NCBI GenBank assembly: GCA_028752905.1
Contig: JAQNBH010000010.1
Coordinates: 23,348,070 to 23,412,069, forward strand
DNA from: Cladorhizidae sp. MBARI D1340-BT2
Taxonomy: Eukaryota; Porifera; Demospongiae; Poecilosclerida; Cladorhizidae
Direction of reading: 5' to 3'
DNA: 64,000 bases
A program made the translations under genes and the position numbers. The notes beneath the pieces are model-generated. The model saw nothing but the letters and a program-made list of their open reading frames with translations. It was not told the DNA's origin and did not search any database. Each line of letters begins with the position of its first letter. The first letter of the stretch is position 1. Shown here one piece after another: positions 35,060-47,829 of this stretch.

Positions 35060-35990
35060 GTACTGTGGTATATAGTCCTGTGAAGATGTGACAATCTAAT
35101 TTTGTGTCTTGAATGTTTAATCCTTGAAGTATTTTTGAATCACTCTCTGTTGGTAAACAGCTCATTGTAGGTACAATTACCGGCCACCAAGTAATTGTGT
35201 GTGTTTTTAATTAACAAGTTTAAGGCCATAAACATTTTCAGTGATAGTTATCGTAGAATTGCAAAAACAATTGGCTGTTATTTGGTATAACAATCATCTC
35301 CACAAAGTATAAGCAAAGAAAAGTGACTTTGCACTAACCAGTTTTATCTACAACAAAACTTACAACAAAGAGATCAATCCAGACAAAATGCCTCATTTAT
35401 CAAAGCATAGGGATTCCTAATGGTATCCAGTCAGTTTAGATTCCTGTGCAACAATTCTCAGCAGAAAAAATTCCAAAATCTAGTAACATACAATTTTCAA
35501 GATAGCGTTCACATATTCTCTATTATAATAATATAACCAGAAAATTTGCTTTCAGCTAACATGAATGCATTAGCAGTGCTCTCATTATATTGGTTTGGCA
35601 CACATTTCAAAATTACATGCCTAAAATACAAAAATTGCTCATACCTCTGCTAAAGCTTTCTTAGAAGTTTATAGACAGTTTGAGCCAGGGTTTTGGCCAA
35701 TATTAGCTCCTGAAACACCCTGAAACTTTGGCTAAGGTAGTACTAAAAAAAGTATGTCGCAGAAATCCTTCCAACAATATAGCACACAGAAGCGCAGTTC
35801 TCCAAACTTTAAAAAAAGGTCGGAAAAATGATGTCATCAGCATCATCATCATCTTATTGGCTGCATAGATTTCATTTATTTTTATGCCATTTTGTAGAGT
35901 GCTATCTGGGAAGGTGCCTTTTGGTATCACTTTAGAGAGCTACTTAAAAAAAGGCGACTTCCAGTTGATTTTTGCATATATAGTTTGTCT
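35060..35990. other. Non-coding stretch after the last receptor exon
   Basis: No convincing exon was found. A 45-bp stretch at 35869-35913 reads ISFIFMPFCRVLSGK in phase 0 after an AG and vaguely fits the end of TM7, but its donor (GTGCCT) is poor and I do not accept it as established. Confidence 0.4.
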
Positions 35991-36300
35991 AAGATGCCAT
36001 CTTTGAACGGCGTGCGCAACCCAAATTGCTCGATCCTTTACCAAATCGCTGTGTTAGACGCGTTGGATTGAGGGTATGGCTTTTGTAGTGAAGAATCAAA
36101 GAAAGATTGCTGAATGTAGTTACTGAAGGGGGAAGCATTTTAGGATTGTTCCTTATGGCATTCCAAACCACTGGACCAATCTGTCCCAAACTTGTCATGC
36201 ATGCATATATACCAACTTGCCTTGGGAGTAACCTGGGCTAGGTCTGACCAGGACACTCCTCTTCGTGTGGGCATTGCAGGCATATATAGCATCAAAACAG
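35990..36300 (-). mobile_element. Possible non-LTR retroelement tail
   Basis: The minus strand reads QIGPVVWNAIRNNPKMLPPS followed by a hydrophilic end, resembling the WNSLP-type tail of invertebrate reverse transcriptases. The evidence is only this short resemblance. Confidence 0.3.
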
Positions 36301-36389
36301 TATTCCAATTCACGAAAGCTTTAAAAAATAGTGGGAAGAAGTAATACGTAAATAAACTTTACTAAATAAAAGAACATGTAGGGTTGGCT

Positions 36390-36775
36390 TTGATATTGTG
36401 CTGTCATAACAATCACTCCATTACTGCCTCCACACAACCATAAGGGACCTCATAAACTTCAGCAATAATATATTCTTGGATAACAATCCCTACAATACTG
36501 CCTCCAGAACGGACAGCAAAATTGTGATAAATAACTGATGCTAGAGGGTATATATAGCAGCACATTTTCTTGCAAAACTAAGCTTCATACCTTATGTTAG
36601 AGTAATCTGGATTTTATCATTATTTGTGACGTCCCTTGTGGTTGTGGAGGCAGTAATATAGGGATCGTTATCCAAGAATATATTATTATTGCTGAAGTTT
36701 ATAATTATTTGTGAGGTCACTTGTGGTTGTGTAGAGGCAGTAATGGTGTGATTGTTATGACATCAAACCAAGTCT
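36390..36775. repeat. Fold-back element with about 130-bp inverted arms
   Basis: The left arm (about 36395-36515) contains TGTCATAACAATCACTCCAT, ACTGCCTCCACACAACCA and AATATATTCTTGGATAAC. The same words appear inverted in the right arm (about 36635-36770). The arms match at most positions, with small indels. There is no ORF. The layout suggests a palindromic MITE or an inverted duplication. Confidence 0.75.
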
Positions 36776-37397
36776 ACCTGTCATTTTAAGTTTTTTTAAC
36801 GTATTACAATAATTATATATATATTGCTATGACTATCATATATTTCCCCAGTTGGGCCTAACGTATTTCCAATGGGCATCTTTTCTATCATTTGCACATC
36901 ATTGCTCAGTACACTTGGTCACAGTAACTTAGTTAACTTTAATGGGATGTAACTCGGGTGCAATCGTCTTGATCATCTGCATCTTCTGGCACTTGTGACA
37001 AGTGCTTAGCTAAAGGTATAAAAAGTAACATATTATTAGCTATATGGTTACAGCACTATTCAGTGTCAATGTGATATAATAAATTTCAACTTCAATTAAC
37101 AAATAAGTAGAATCAATACAGTATTGTTAATTTTGTTACACGATTTACGAGTTTCTTAATTAAGCTTTAAAGTTGCGAACAAAATATAATGCTCACTGCT
37201 CATAATTGCTCACTCAATCTCTCATTCTAGATTGAGGAGGTAGGTCTTGATTTGAAGCTATAAATTGGTCTGCTTACAAATTTGTTTCCTCCTCAATTCT
37301 CCTTAGGATAGTGTTATCGAGAAAAAGCTGAGCAAAGTCAATGGGCGCTTTTCCTTCCATATCAACTGTGCAACCAGATGTCTGCCTGAATGAGATT

Positions 37398-37465
37398 ACC
37401 ACTGGAGCTGCTGGTACTGGAGCTGCTGGCCACTGGAGCTGCTGGCACTGGAGCTGCTTGAACTT
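37398..37465. repeat. Short GGAGCTGCTGG minisatellite
   Basis: Four copies of an ACTGGAGCTGCTGG-type unit occur, with a period of 15-18 bp. Confidence 0.7.
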
Positions 37466-38063
37466 TCACTGGAGCTACTCCTATGACCTTCTTCATAGTT
37501 ACACTATCCACAACATCTTCACCATCCTACACACCCTCTTTACCATCCTCCACACCTTCACAATAATTCTCATCAATATATCCACCAAAATCATCATCAC
37601 TGTCATCTCTTTTTAACATACACAGCACTTCAGCTCTATTATAATAATTATCTATCCATCACTTGTATTCAGCACAATACTTTATCAAGCATCTAGAGTG
37701 AAGGTACATAACCACCTTACATAACCACGCTTTGTCCAAAGATATTTGATAATTCCAGGTCAGTACAAGTGAATTAAACACCATGAGCAGCTGTACTAAT
37801 AAGCAGACAATAGGCAGATGCTTCGTGAGTGGCTGTACCGATAAGCAGCACCTTACTGTGAGTCAATAAAGCATTAGTCCAGTCAAAGAGTTAATATTTT
37901 TACAAATGAAGTTTTTACATATTTAAATACAGAATAAAAACATCTTGGAATTTCCCATAAAACCTCTGCCAAGTAGATGATATCAGTGTCCCAATGACAC
38001 TGTGGTCAGAGGGTCAGAGGTACAAAATAAAGGTTAGGACTGAATTTTAGCCGGATCGGATTG

Positions 38064-38100
38064 ATACTACTACTACTACTACTAATCTACTACTACTACT
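38064..38100. repeat. (ACT)n microsatellite
   Basis: Two short runs of ACT repeats are separated by an AATCT interruption. Confidence 0.85.
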
Positions 38101-39479
38101 GAAAATATCTTTATTAATGCAAATGTCTGGGAGGTCGAGAAAACTCATTGAAAGTTGATTTTGAGAGAATTTTTTTCTCTCCTCACTCTGGTGGTGGCGG
38201 CGATGGTCATGATAGGGCGTGGATGGGTCAAAAATGGGAGAAATGGCTGGAAACGGTCTGGAAGGTCGGGAAAACTCATGGTTTTTGGGGGGATTAGTTA
38301 CTTATAATTATCAAGACATTGTATAAATAATTATGGCACTCGTTTGTTATTCCCCCGCCACCAATGTTTTGAATGAATCGAATGTTACTCTTATTCTCCC
38401 TCCCCCAATGGTTTGTGTTTTGAATGTCCAGATCGAAAATGAATTTTCTGAACTTGTCAAACCTTATCCCAGATAAGGCTGCTAGCGTCAATTTCCTTCA
38501 ATAGTGGGGGGGACTCCAAAAAACTCGTTATTGCAGCAACAACCACGCAATGACTTTGGAACTTCGTGACAAGGGAGACAGATGGAGGTGTCACCGTTGA
38601 GGTTGTCGAGAGGAGAAGGGGTTGCGAGTAGGCATGTGGCTTGAGAAATTCAAGCTGACTTACAGAAAGCAGAAAGATTATCCTATTTATTTATTGCTGG
38701 CTGGTCGCGGCAGCTTACTACTATCAAATTTTCCGATCATGAACTAGACATTGATTTGTAATTGACATTGATTTGTAATTTAGTCACAGGTGAATAACAA
38801 ACAAGTGCCATAATTATTATCGCAATGAACTATTGGGCAGAGGAACTTGCTAATTGGTGAGCTATAAATTGAAGTCGATGTGATTTACAGAACCTCTTTG
38901 TTGTCACGTCTTAAAGTGCACACAGCATAGAATGTTGGTATTTGTACAGAATGTTGGCAATACTTATGTTATCTGAATGCCAATGATTTGGACATACCAA
39001 GAGGTGGTTTTCACCTACCAATGATGTCAAATCTGTCAATTCTTTTTCTTATTCCACTCTGCTCCTTCGCACTCGTGTCACAACTGTATTTTCCATTCTT
39101 AAGGAAATATTCGATCTTCCGCTGATATACTGCAGGGTCCTTCTCTGTCCTCACCATCACAATTCAGCTCCACACGAGGGACAAATTTGGCAGCTGACTT
39201 TATTGATGCGTGGTTTATTAATTTTGCGCGGCTGCGCTTGCGCGGTGTAGCAAAAGGGACAAATATGGCAGCGGGACTAATATGTATATATGCTGGATAC
39301 ACAACTAGACTTTGATTTGTAATTGACATTGATTTGTAATTTATGCGACACCGGGACATTAATTTTATATACGGCGCGAATTTTCGACCACGCCCCTTAA
39401 TTAGCGTGCGTGACCACGCCATTCATTTTATACGCGATTTTTTAACCTAACTAACCTCATCATATAGCTGTGAGGTAGT

Positions 39480-40590
39480 ATTCTCTGTAGATTTCTGGAA
39501 GAGGCGGTTGAATTGATCCATTGAGGGCAAGATAAAAGAACAGAGGTTTCGTCAGAGGATTCTCAAGCCTTGAAACAATGCTATATACAGACCTTAGCTT
39601 CCTCACAAGACAAGAAGAATGACTTCAAACCATCATACTGCCTGAGGTAACGATTCACACACTTCAGCAAGCTGAGCCATCGTGTGGGGCAATGCTTCAA
39701 AATCACCCCTGGCTCAGTGGTGAAAAGTGAACACCATGACAAATTGCTGCTCTCTTGCTGCTATGGAAGTAGTAGAATATGTCGATGAAGAGCTGGTCAA
39801 TGTTCACTGGGAGTACCTTCAAACCAGCTTTGACTGTTAAATCAGCCAAATGGCAGATGCAACCAACATCATACAAAGTTGGGATCTCATCCTTCTGCAC
39901 ACCTGACCTCACTTCTTTCATAACATTGGTAGTATCAGACATGAAAGACACAGCATTGTCAAAGCTGAGCCCATTCTTAGTCAGTGACTCCTTCAAGGCT
40001 TGAAACAAGTTGGTAGCTATATCAATGTTCACAACAGGCATATCCAAGAATCTCGTCCGTACTTCACCTACATGTGGATCAAGAAGCCTCTAAAGAATTA
40101 TGCAAGACTTATCCCTCTTGTCATGGGATTCATCAATCATCAAAGAGAATGGACCACTTGACATTGACTCCATAACTCTCTGTGTGAAGTAAGGAGCAAG
40201 AGCTTTCTTCACTATGGCGGTGGTTTTGGTGTGGGAACAGGATAATTTCTTTGCAATTTTAGAGTCTGGGAACATCTTGCTGAAAAGCTTGGTGGCATGG
40301 TCACTAGACAGAAAGGATATGTTGTGCTTAGCAACAAATGTAGCCCACCTGACCTCTGCTTCGATTACTTGATCACTTCTCTGATGCTGGAAGAGAGAGG
40401 TGATTGGAATAGTTGATAGCACAGCCTTTGACATATCCTATGTTTCTTGCTCTTGAGGTGAGATGTGACGTGAGATGTGACATCATTACGGCCACCATGG
40501 GTTACACCAAAGTCGATTGCACACAGAGTACATCGGGCATACAAGTGACCTAAAATGAAGGCAAGACTACTGACATTACTATTGCATTGA
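39480..40590 (-). pseudogene. Second hAT-like transposase pseudogene (BED-like zinc finger)
   Basis: The minus strand starts near 40590 with a BED-like finger (CTLCAIDFGVTHGGRNDV and SKKHR). It continues in a shifted frame with ATFVAKHNISFLSSDHA, FSLMIDESHDKRD, then after an in-frame stop near 40092 with NAVSFMSDTTNVM and CICHLADLTVKAG, and after another frameshift near 39710 with KHCPTRWLSLLKCVNRYL. The MIDES(T)D, SFMSDTTNVM and CPTRWLSL blocks are the conserved hAT RNase H-fold motifs. At least two frameshifts and stops break it. It is unrelated in detail to the element at 2128-4850. Confidence 0.75.
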
Positions 40591-41545
40591 ACACAAGCAG
40601 CACAATGTACCCATGATGTTATTATTTACCCTGTATTTGCTGTATACCATTACTTACTTTGTCAATCAATTTCATTATATATTTTTATTTATACCTTTGA
40701 AACTCTTGCCTATCCCTATCCCCTGAAATTCTTTGATCCATTTATTGTCAAAATGGCATTCTCTCCTCTGCTACACTATATATATATATAGCCATTTTGA
40801 TAATGTGCTGAGAAGTTTCACGTGAGTGCCGCACCTCCAATCGAAACGAGGTCAAAGGTTGTTTCGCACACCCGTAATTGTTTATCTGAAGTTTTTCTCT
40901 GCTAAAAAGTGTCCTGTTTTTGTTGCTTTACGAGTGTTAAAGGACTAAACTAAACAAGCTTGAGACTGCAGTAGCCATCTAAGCGAGTGGAAGCGCAAGG
41001 TGCGCGTAGCTGTAAATTCCGGGACATTTCCGGGACAAGGACACCACCGGGACAAGGCTCAAAATTCCGGGACTGTCCCGGGACGGTTGGCAATCTCCTA
41101 TCCACTTAGCCAGTATTATGTAAGTGAGCAACAGCTTTGATCTGTAGATAGCCTGGGAGCCAGGTATGTGCTATGGGAATCCTGATCATCCCAAAACTAT
41201 GTATTCCCTGTCATAGAGAATATCCTAGCCATATTAGGTGAGCATCAGCTTTTGAGATTTTGGACATCCATGGATAATCCCAAGATGATTTCCAGGGATC
41301 TCCATGGTACCCTGGACACAGTATGTGACCCTGGATACTCCTAGCCTGGTGTAGGAAACTCTCTTCCCTTCCTAAATCTTGGGGGTGGAAGAAAAGGGTT
41401 TGGTGTCCCTAGCACATTCGACTTGTGCAGCACCTTCCACATGTTTGTCCAACCAATGCAACACAACTTTTGCATGTGTAGTAGTAAAACCTTTGCAAGC
41501 ATAGTAGGATAACTAGAACTGACTAGCATCTATGCTGATGCTTAC

Positions 41546-41622
41546 TTCTCTGTGTTCGTCTCCACACCGAGGAGTTCGCCTTGTCTAATTTCAGCGTTCA
41601 GTTGCTGTATATCTGACAGCCA
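41546..41622 (-). CDS. Candidate isolated exon (unknown product)
   Basis: On the minus strand a 77-bp open stretch reads WLSDIQQLNAEIRQGELLGV and a few more residues, from an AG (CATGCAAG) to a GTAAGC donor. The composition is coding-like, but no neighbouring exon was joined to it and the acceptor is weak. Confidence 0.25.
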
Positions 41623-42149
41623 CTTGCATGACATAAGTTACAGATGCTAGAGACATCAGACCCGTTTTCTTCCACTGCTCCAAACATAAGGTAGGTAAAG
41701 GGTCAGCTATGACAGCCACGGTATTCCCTGATAGGCCATGGCGGTCCTGGACATCTCTCTCGCCTCTCACACGACTACAAAACACACATTGTAATGACTT
41801 CTTAATAACACTTTTTTCTAAGCATTTCACGCTTTACCTTACCCAGAATTGACCTTACTCCTCAGGAGTTGCCTGCCCTTTTCATAGCTTAGTATTAGAC
41901 TGTTGCCAAGTAAACCCGTTAGACCACACCCTCAATGGTGCCTCACGATATGCTCACACAAGGAATGGGACGTGTGCAAATGTCAACAAGTCTAGTCAGC
42001 TGGACATCTACTTACCTGTCAGTTAGTCTAGCATGGACCTACTGAATTACGACCAATGTGTGGATCATTATGTCAAAATAAAATTTCCCCTAAGCTAAAA
42101 CCCACTTTGGCAGCTTCTTAATATCATAAAGGGTTTCAGAGGATGGGAG

Positions 42150-42990
42150 GAATGTGTGGAAGTACTAGGGATGGGAACGGACAGAAGCTGTACAACAAAC
42201 TTGGGAAACTTTGCAGCCACATTGTGCATTGCGAGGCTGAGTTGGGTACATGGCAGCAGATAGATCTAAGAGCTGGTGATCTCATGAGGTTGAAGTAGCC
42301 ATCCAAGCATGACAAATATCCTGTAGAGGGTTTAGAGAATATAGGGGTATCTGTGTAGGTGAAGAAGGATTACTACAGCAATGGGAGGAATATAAAAGTG
42401 CAAGAAGATGTGTGAAGTGGTGGATTAAAGAAGAGACTGAGGAAGGCTACAATAAAAAAGATTAAAGGACTAGGTGTAAGTTATTTTGGATGGACTTGAA
42501 GGGAAAGAAGAAATTCAGAGCGTGAGAGAGGAAAATGTGGTTGTAGTGAAGAGGAGGAAGGTGGTTTTGGCCAAGGATTGGAAAGGATTTGGGAGTGTGT
42601 CCAGGTCAGGGGGGAAAGATGTTCCAATTGACAACCTCGAGTCTAGGACTAAAGAAGTGAACTGAATGGTGTATCGTGTAGGGTTCCAGGAGATGCACAG
42701 GTTTGAAGAGGGGCAAGACTCCTGGTCCTGATGACATAATTAATGAGATGTTGAAGTATTGTGGGAATAGGATGGTAGATGTGTTATAGTCAATTTGGTG
42801 AAGGGATCTAAAATAAACTGGCCAGAAGATTGGCGACAGAATTATATTGTGCCACTCTTTAAAGCTGGGGATGATGGCTAGTAATTATAGAGTAATGCTC
42901 TGGTGAGTTGAGTGGCAAAAGTGATGACAATAGTGTTGGCAGGTACGCTGAGTAGGTTTGCAGAGAAGCAATACAATGTACTGTTTACTT
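42150..42990 (+). pseudogene. LINE reverse-transcriptase fragment (N-terminal part of RT)
   Basis: Frame-shifted pieces of a non-LTR retrotransposon ORF are visible, most clearly GKTPGPDDIINEMLKYCGN near 42708-42765, the conserved RT entry motif. SNYR-type text follows near 42880. Many stops are present. Confidence 0.65.
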
Positions 42991-43199
42991 CATACGACGC
43001 ATGGTGCTCGGTCAGATCCCTAACTATCATTTAATCTTGATATTGCTGAGCCTGTTAAGGCCATCACATATATATTACAGCACAGTGTGGAACTATTTAG
43101 TAACTAACCTAATAACAATCTATATTAAAAAATCAACAGTACTTAATTAATAAAATTATCCACAATATTAAGTTACGAGTGTCCCGCTGCTCAAGGAGT

Positions 43200-44240
43200 G
43201 GGGGGGGGGGGGGCGGGGGGGTACCAAAGATCATTCCTCAGCTCACCATACAACAGTTCCTTTCTCCTCTGCCACCACTTCCCTACCCAATACATAACAC
43301 ACCCGCCCACCTCCTCCATCACTGCATCACTTACGCCCTCCACATCTTTCCCCAAAAGCAATGCCACCTTTCCATCCTTACTCTTCTAAATAATTCATCC
43401 AGCCACTGTCCTGCCCCTACAATTATGCGCACCTCCCTCTCAAATTCCCTGCATATCGCCAAGAAATGTTCCACATCCTCCCCTGCTCCACTACACACAT
43501 TATACACCTCTCATCCATAACTATCCTTCTTATCCTACAATCCAGCTGATGCAGTCCTCAGTCGAAATTGCAACTGCACACCTTCCTGACCATGCATGGA
43601 CCTCACATAACTCTCCACCCTTGCCATTCTTTGCCGATTTATAAAAATTCAGTGTACTCTTTCCGTTTACTTCCTCCTCCCAGTCCTTCTCATTTCTCAC
43701 CTTCACTTTCCCCTTCCACTTGCGCCCTGACCCAACCTTGTAGTTTATCTCGTATGTCTCTTCAAGATCTCATATTCGTCTCACCATCCAATTCCTCCAT
43801 CCTCTCTTAGTTTATTTACATGTTCCAACACATCTAATCTCTTGCCAAACAAAACCTTCATCTCTTCCCTCCTCTTCTAGCTTCCTCCACCCCATATCTC
43901 CCCGTATTGCCACTCCTGCTACTTTGTTACTTGCCCCTAACAGTCTCCTACCCACTCTCATCTGCGCTGACTCCAACTTCTTGCAAGCATTCTCCTGTCC
44001 ACCACATTTCGGCTGCGTCTCGCTAGAAGCTCCCACACTATTCTTCCTCTGTCTACTTCCACCTTCCCATTCACTATATTACCTTTCCAACCCACTCTTC
44101 TGCCTTCTTTGCCATCTTCTCTAACTGAACATTACGCCTTAGCTTCCTATCAAACCATATTCCTAAGTATTTGAATTCTTTGACTGCTTCCAATATCTCC
44201 TCACCAATCCTCCAATGCACTTGTGCTTCCTTCTTCCCTA
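43200..44240 (-). pseudogene. LINE C-terminal region, inverted relative to the RT fragment
   Basis: The minus strand reads AQMRVGRRLLGASNKVAGVA, GDMGWRKLEEE and, further on, GEDVEHFLAIC-type zinc-knuckle text. This is the C-terminal part of the same kind of LINE ORF as at 42150-42990, but on the opposite strand. Plus-strand ORFs here, including the one starting after the G run near 43200, are its antisense. Confidence 0.65.
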
Positions 44241-44286
44241 TGGTAAACTAATAAGGGAGTTACTAGCTAGGCCTGTCTAGAACATG

Positions 44287-44800
44287 CAACTGAAGTGACG
44301 GGAGAGAAGGAAGCGTGTAAGAATTTGGAAAGAATTTAAGAGAACATTGGTACAAAACTGGTCAGAGTGAGTGAGACAGTTGCAGTGGTTGCAGTAAGAG
44401 GTGACCTCGGCTGGAGGAGGCTGGAGGAGATAAAGGATGAAAAGAGAGTGTTTATTGGGATGGAAGTTTCAGAGAATGAGTAAAGATAGGCTAGTTGTGG
44501 CACTGTTAAGTGATTGTCCAGGTTGGTGGGCAGAGTTTTGTGAGCTGAAAAAGGAAGTGTGTGGCCTGTGTGTGTGTTTTTGGGGGGAAGAGGGGGGGGG
44601 GAGGAGAGTTGGAGATAGTAGGCTCACATGAAACATGGAGGAACTGTGTAAGGGATGTTCATAAGGAAGAATGGCGCGAGAAGTGGGAGGGAAATCTAGC
44701 CTCAAGTGGTATAAGTTTGCTAAAGTGGTGAAATGAAGATGATGAAGGGAGAATAAGCGTAATGTTGGGTAGATCAGTAGCAAGAGCGAAGAAAGTGGTT
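44287..44800 (+). pseudogene. Further copy of the LINE C-terminal region
   Basis: The plus strand repeats the same protein region (SETVAVVAVRGDLGWRRLEE, then SSLKWYKFAK) with several stops. It is a second, more decayed copy, facing the opposite way from the one just before it. Confidence 0.6.
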
Positions 44801-45049
44801 TTGGGTAGGGTAGACAGAATTGTTATGGGAAATGTGCTCAAGGGTCCCAATCCCAAAACAAACTTTCGTTATTTTGTTGAAATAATTTAATTCATGTTTT
44901 TTCTTCAGTGGCCATTATGGGCTCCCTAAGATAGATAAACTTTAGACTACCAATTTATATTATAATCCATAGTACAGTTGATATCACCCCAGCTGGAAAT
45001 ACAAATATATACATACATCAAAGATTCTGGGAAATTTATTAAGTATGCA

Positions 45050-45330
45050 CTCAAGCGTTGTGCACCGCATCTCTTAGCTGTGGGCAGTACAACATAGGCG
45101 AGACCAACAGAAGACCAGAAACCAGCATAGAGATGCCGGTAAATAGTGTGCTAAAGAGAAATCTGAAGTTGCTGAACATGCAATGGACAATGGAAATCAT
45201 ATTCTATGGAAGGAAGTCACCATCTTAGAAGACAGAAGGAACTGAGGGCACATCAGCCTAACACCAGTGTGCGGGTTCAATCAAGATCATGGACTTGGCT
45301 ACTGTGTGGCCACTCTCGTGAGCCAAATTT
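45050..45330 (+). pseudogene. Penelope-like element C-terminal fragment (GIY-YIG endonuclease)
   Basis: Frame-shifted text reads CGQYNIGETNRRPETSIE, then SEVAEHAMDNGNHILWKEVT, which is the GIY-YIG endonuclease part of a Penelope-like element: the CxxxYIGET core followed by the HAxxxxHxIxW region. It has stops and no upstream RT here. Confidence 0.65.
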
Positions 45331-45399
45331 GAAACCATAATTTTCTGTTATTTTATTATCATAATTATTTTTAGTATTAAATGCATTATTCTTGATGTT

Positions 45400-47530
45400 A
45401 TTATATTTTATTATTACTATGACTTCAACGTTTGGCTAGCCTTCAAGTTAACTGAGAGTTCCTTAGAGAATGAATCACTCGCTGCTCAGTTCCAATGATC
45501 CGCCACAACCGGTTCACATACCAGGGCATGGTTAGCATTTTGTCCAGACCAGAAATATTCAACCGCGTAACCACTGACACCAAGCTCATCTGTGTGAAAC
45601 CTGAAAAGACTTGTTACACAGTCACGCAAAAAAGCCAAGAAGTTTGAAGTGGATGATGTGAAGTTTTTGACAAGAAAAATCGACTTTTCACAGGTAGCTA
45701 TGAATATGTATTCAATGTGAGACTGGAGAGAGATTCTACCCTTTCAGACAAGGATGGCAACTGAACTGACACATTAAAAATTAATGTGAACTATTTATTA
45801 CCTATGTGCAACTGCTACTGTATTATTATTGTGCTATAATGAGATGATAATTGACTATATGAACTAGATAAAAAGACATATCTCCCTGCGTGCTCACTTT
45901 TGATACTGCATAGGCCAAAGTTACCTGCAGGCAAAGTGGAATACCTCAAAATCTGAGTGCATTAAACTGCTGCAATTGTTGTTTCTGATTGGAAAGTGCT
46001 AGCAGCAAAATTGTTATCTGTGCCTAGAGCAAACAATATGATGCATTTATTAGATGCTAAAATGTGCAAGTGTGTGCACTGAAAATCAATTATCTTACGA
46101 CGGGGGAAAAATTTATTTTCGGCACCCACTTAATCATATTTTAAAGTAAACACTCATTTTGTTGTAGAGTAGGGCTCTAAACCTCCTTGATCCTCCCTGC
46201 ACAGTACTAACTGTTTCAACTGAGAGCACTACCAATGAGGAACCACATCTGCAGTTAGCAGGCACTCAGATTTTTAAGTACCCCAAATTTTGCTGCATGT
46301 AACTTTGGCATAGTTATATTTATAGCTAGCACAGAGAGAGCTACCTTTTGCAAGTTGTAATGTAAAGTGTGCAGAATCTATGAAGCTCTAAAGTGGTAAC
46401 CACAAGAATATAATGTAGTCCCCACATAAATCCACTTCCCTGTTTGCATTGCACTATCAATCACAGTTATTATAGCCACTCAGGACGCTGGAAAGTAGCA
46501 GAGTTTGTGGTAATTTCATATAATTATTCCAACCTGCAGTTCCAAAAGAAAAATGTGTGGATATGGCAAACAAATTATACATTGCCTACATTTATCAGGA
46601 TCATAATTATCAGAGAGATGTGGTACTTTATAACAAAAACCACATGTCTTCAGACTCTCTCATGATTCACCACATACTGTGCTTATAAAATTCCTTTGGA
46701 TGAACTTCTTCGTTCGAAGGAACACAGAGCCCCACAAACAAGCCAAGACCATGTTCAAGCATGAATTGTTCAAAATGATGAGCCAATGAAGAATCTCTGG
46801 AAAAGTGTCAATTTCAAGCTGGTGCACAGAAGTGCGGAAAACAAACTGTGCAGTATTATAGCAAAGCCCTCCTTTCCTCACAGTTAATGAGGATCTAGCT
46901 GCCATTCATCCTCAAGACTACACTACTTTTCAATTGCTGTCTATGTAGTGGTAGCCATCCTAGACCTTTCAAAATATAATATGATACACGATTGGTAGTT
47001 TAACAACTTCAAAAATGGAGTATGGGGAGTGAACGCAGACCCTCTATATACATGAACTTACTTTTACTGAAGATCCCAAATGACATGGATCCGTCTCTAA
47101 GCTATCCAAATGACCAGCACTATACAACATGCAGGATTGTCAACAAAAAGTTCTGAGCAAGATGAAGGATATTTGTGTAGACACACCCATCTGAATTTAT
47201 CACCAAAGGCAGAGTACCTTCCTTGTGAATGGTGCAGAAAAGCTGAAGGCTAAGGCTGTGAAGAACTGTGCTGTCTGGAAACATATCTGAGACGTGAATT
47301 ACAATGAAGCCCGCTTTGAGACCAGAATGAAATAGATATACTCCAAAGTAAAGGTCACCACATCTACAGCATGCACATCCTATAATTATGTGCATCTATG
47401 TTGTCACTGTATTGGATGGAACCATCTGAAGCTCTTCACAGAGGAAGGGTTGCTTGGGTCTTCCACCATCTAGCAGCTGTGCAAGGTAGTAGCTATAACT
47501 AAGGTTCTATATTCTTGACTTCAAACCTAT
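45400..47530. other. Intergenic, no gene recognised
   Basis: Only short, composition-driven ORFs are present, and I could not assign any family. A plus-strand stretch near 46190-46280 reads VSTESTTNEEPHLQLAGTQ and may be coding debris. Confidence 0.4.
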
Positions 47531-47829
47531 CTATGCTATGCATGGAGATAGACCAAAGAGATACATGGTTCTGCTACTTTCTCATCCTGGAACTCTCCAC
47601 GAGTGTTCAAGTGTCATAATAACTCATTGCTGGGCCCCGATCATACTTTCAGAAAGCCAACTTGACAAGTGCTCCTTGCAGCACTCAACCTGTATGGCTT
47701 CTCTATTCTTTATGCCAGTCATCCTATTCTTCTTTAACACCTGCACAACAGCTGGAAGCCTCTGCACCATTAATACTCCACAATCTGCCAGCTATGCAGC
47801 TTACTGTTGAGCAAAAGTCCAATGGGCTA

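Noticed and set aside
35869..35913. Possible TM7-end exon reading ISFIFMPFCRVLSGK
   Set aside because: Residues are a vague fit and phase 0 is right, but the donor GTGCCT is poor and the acceptor lacks a pyrimidine tract. It is left only as a note on the non-coding stretch.
36852..36920. Possible final receptor exon reading LGLTYFQWASFLSFAHHC after TTTCCCCAG
   Set aside because: The phase and acceptor fit, but the residues do not match the GxFIFxxxC end of TM7 and no donor follows; likely chance.
37281..37400. Minus-strand text resembling an ankyrin repeat (TSGCTVDMEGKAPIDFAQLF)
   Set aside because: It is a single repeat-length resemblance with no flanking repeats and an early stop in neighbouring sequence; insufficient to annotate.
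43179..43520. Plus-strand 113-residue ORF beginning with a Gly run
   Set aside because: It is antisense to the minus-strand LINE C-terminal region and starts in a G homopolymer.
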